Source: Bacillota bacterium
GTDB taxonomy: Bacteria > Bacillota > Clostridia > Lachnospirales > CAG-274
DNA: 64,000 nt
Assembly: GCA_017444985.1 (NCBI GenBank)
Contig: JAFSVK010000003.1
Coordinates: 1-64,000, forward strand
Reading direction: 5' to 3'
Shown here piece by piece: positions 62,669 to 64,000 of this stretch. The notes below the pieces were generated by a model. It worked only from the letters and a program-made list of their open reading frames with translations, did no database searches and was not told the origin of the DNA. Made by a program: the position numbers and the translations under genes. Every line of letters begins with the position of its first letter. The first letter of the stretch is position 1.

Positions 62669-62721
62669 TTGACAAGTTAGAATCGAATCGTTATAATGAA
62701 CATGTAATCGCGAAGATTACA
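62669..62721 (+). promoter_or_regulatory. Promoter and Rrf2-type operator for the ywnB-like gene
   Basis: TTGACA (62669-62674) and TATAAT (62692-62697) are 17 bp apart. TGTAATCGCGAAGATTACA (62703-62721) is a perfect 7-bp inverted repeat just after the -10. It matches sites before the Rrf2 gene at 63428-63446. Confidence 0.82.
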
Positions 62722-62756
62722 AGATAGCAACCAGAATTCACAAGGAGGATTTCATC

Positions 62757-63389
62757 ATGAAGATTGCAGTTGTAGCGGCAAACGGACGTGTTGCACAGAA
62801 GGTTGTAAAAGAAGCCCTGGACCGTGGTTTCGAGGTAAAGGCGTTCGGGCGTGGCGCAGAGAACAAGACAGCGGCTTCCGATTATGTACAGAAGGACATC
62901 ATGGATCTGACAAAGGAAGAACTGGCGGGGTTTGACGCAGTGGTAGACGGTTTTGGAGCATGGACAGACGCAGAACAGCCGATGCATGTAAAGACGTCTC
63001 AGCACCTCTGCGACATTCTCAGCGGTACAGATACCCGTCTTTTGGTTGTCGGCGGAGCAGGGAGCCTCTTTGTGAACCCGGAGCATACAGTTCAGGTGAA
63101 GGATGGCGCGGACTTCCCGGCCATGTTCCTTCCGCTTGCAAATGCCCAGGGACAGGAACTTGATGAGCTTCGCAAGAGAAATGATGTAAAGTGGACATTT
63201 ATCAGCCCTGCCGGCGACTTCCAGGCTGATGGCGAACGCAGCGGGAAGTACATTCTTGCCGGAGAGGAATTGACACTGAACAGCAAGGGTGAAAGCATTA
63301 TCAGCTATGCCGACTATGCAATCGCAATGGTCGATGAGATTGAGAAAGGCAATCATATCCAGCAGAGGATCAGCGTTGTAAGAGAGTGA
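62757..63389 (+). CDS. ywnB: YwnB-like NAD(P)-binding oxidoreductase
   Basis: 210 residues. An atypical short-chain dehydrogenase (NAD(P)H-binding, PF13460 type) with a Rossmann loop AVVAANGRVAQKVVK (about 4-18; a slightly altered glycine motif), LLVVGGAGSLFV (about 99-110) and FISPAGDF (about 143-150). AGGAGG precedes the ATG. The substrate is unknown; relatives act in thiol or electrophile stress. It is next to an Rrf2 regulator gene that shares its operator, as in Bacillus ywnA/ywnB. Confidence 0.8.
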   Translation: MKIAVVAANGRVAQKVVKEALDRGFEVKAFGRGAENKTAASDYVQKDIMDLTKEELAGFDAVVDGFGAWTDAEQPMHVKTSQHLCDILSGTDTRLLVVGGAGSLFVNPEHTVQVKDGADFPAMFLPLANAQGQELDELRKRNDVKWTFISPAGDFQADGERSGKYILAGEELTLNSKGESIISYADYAIAMVDEIEKGNHIQQRISVVRE

Positions 63390-63401
63390 GTATCAATAGC
63401 T

Positions 63402-63446
63402 TGTAATATCTGCATTGACAAGCATCCTGTAATGGCGTATATTACA
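63402..63446 (+). promoter_or_regulatory. Autoregulated promoter of the Rrf2 gene with two operators
   Basis: TTGACA (63415-63420) and TATATT (63438-63443) are 17 bp apart. TGTAATGGCGTATATTACA (63428-63446) covers the -10. A weaker site, TGTAATATCTGCATTGACA (63402-63420), covers the -35. Both share the 19-bp size of the site at 62703. Confidence 0.8.
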
Positions 63447-63463
63447 AGCAGGAGGACAAAACA

Positions 63464-63907
63464 ATGCAGATTACAAGCAAGTTTACAATAGCAGTTCATA
63501 TTATTACTGCAATAGATTACTTCAAGGATAGTGAGAAAGTAACGAGCACTTTCCTGGCGGGCAGTGTAGGAGCGAATCCTGTCATTGTTCGGAATGTTAT
63601 GGGAAATCTCAAGGAAGCGGGCATCATCGATATCAGTCAGGGGAAAAGCGGTATTGCGCTTGCAAAGGAACTTGATGAAATCACCTTCTTTGATATTTAT
63701 AAAGCGGTTGACTGTGTGGGTGATGAAGGGCTGTTTCATTTCCACGAAAACCCGAACACAGATTGTCCCGTAGGCAGAAACATCCATAAAGCGCTGGACG
63801 AACAGCTTCTCAGTGTGCAGGAAGCGATGGAAGTTCAAATGAAGAATATCACGCTTGCAGACATTGTGAAGAACACACGTCAGGCAATACTGAAAGAAGC
63901 AATTTAA
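63464..63907 (+). CDS. ywnA: Rrf2-family transcriptional repressor, YwnA-like
   Basis: 147 residues with AGGAGG before ATG 63464. It has an Rrf2 winged-helix N-terminus: KFTIAVHIITAIDYF (about 5-19), then a recognition region GANPVIVRNVMGNLKEAGII (about 36-55) and the wing ISQGKSGIALAK (about 58-69). Only one Cys is present (in TDCPVGR), not the three that hold an Fe-S cluster in IscR or NsrR, so it is probably a non-Fe-S, YwnA-like sensor. It most likely represses itself and the upstream oxidoreductase gene. Confidence 0.85.
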   Translation: MQITSKFTIAVHIITAIDYFKDSEKVTSTFLAGSVGANPVIVRNVMGNLKEAGIIDISQGKSGIALAKELDEITFFDIYKAVDCVGDEGLFHFHENPNTDCPVGRNIHKALDEQLLSVQEAMEVQMKNITLADIVKNTRQAILKEAI

Positions 63908-63922
63908 GAAAGGAGCATTCAC

Positions 63923-64000
63923 ATGAAGAAAGTACTTATTATCAATGCAAGCAAGAGAAGGAACGGTAATTCCTATGCTCTTTCAAAGAGATTTGCAGAG
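63923..64000 (+). CDS. Flavodoxin-like NADPH-dependent FMN reductase, 5' end only
   Basis: The window ends after 26 codons. The ATG at 63923 follows AAGGAG. MKKVLIINASKRRNGNSYAL carries the FMN-phosphate-binding loop (NASKRRNGNS) of flavodoxin-fold NAD(P)H reductases. It lies 15 bases after the Rrf2 gene and is probably in its transcript, which fits a redox-stress group. Confidence 0.7.
   Translation, partial: MKKVLIINASKRRNGNSYALSKRFAE

Noticed and set aside
63464-63907. Fe-S cluster regulator (IscR/NsrR type)
   Set aside because: The three-cysteine cluster motif is absent; only one cysteine is present.

Overview
The window looks like a low-GC Gram-positive anaerobe of the class Clostridia, probably Lachnospirales. 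The signs are AGA/ATA-rich codon use, strong AGGAGG ribosome sites with some TTG and GTG starts, ECF transporters, S-layer-homology (SLH) surface proteins, a 4Fe-4S class I fumarase and an oxygen-sensitive ThiC. Species cannot be named from the sequence alone. From about 52.4 kb the codon use shifts (more CGT, CTG, GGC) and the genes become accessory, so that part looks acquired.

Layout. 0-5.2 kb: a MITE-like repeat, ispD (minus), then a plus-strand run with an SGNH-like membrane protein, a small membrane protein, gltX, a DUF624 protein and an HD-domain protein. 5.1-13.8 kb: a cobalamin riboswitch with its own terminator, then five tightly packed genes: a secreted alpha/alpha-barrel protein, a membrane-anchored DUF4430 (transcobalamin C-terminal-like) protein, EcfT, an EcfA-EcfA-S fusion, and an 1180-residue SLH protein with three DUF4430 modules and a beta-propeller. 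I read it as a Gram-positive corrinoid capture and import machine built from the two domain types of animal intrinsic factor and transcobalamin. It is the most interesting system here.

14.0-35.3 kb: a Tad/Flp-type pilus locus: TadZ, TadA, TadB, TadC, three tiny tandem pilins, TadE/TadG-like proteins and two prepilin peptidases. It also has a phospho-signalling set (FHA protein, PP2C phosphatase, small membrane protein, Ser/Thr kinase with a propeller) and ends with a large SLH/InlB-repeat surface protein.

35.4-39.0 kb (minus): thiC, a ferredoxin-type aldo/keto reductase and a Gfo/Idh/MocA oxidoreductase. 39.2-41.7 kb: a structured RNA leader, an Ig-like surface protein and a 48-residue peptide gene. 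41.7-52.4 kb: a nuclease remnant, the two fumarase subunit genes separated by a DUF2079 membrane protein gene, a zinc/manganese ABC operon, prfC, a small export protein and an rRNA uracil methyltransferase. Two more copies of the 150-bp repeat lie here.

52.4-62.6 kb: a defence and mobile-element island with an HTH protein, a C5-cytosine methyltransferase, a McrB-like ATPase broken by a frameshift in an A7 run, a LlaJI-family nuclease, an ImmA/IrrE-like metallopeptidase, a unit flanked by 25-bp inverted repeats carrying a zinc-ribbon protein, and a sigma-like helix-turn-helix gene. 62.6-64 kb: a ywnB-like oxidoreductase, its likely Rrf2 repressor with matching 19-bp operators, and the start of a flavodoxin-like reductase. 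No rRNA, tRNA or CRISPR array was seen.
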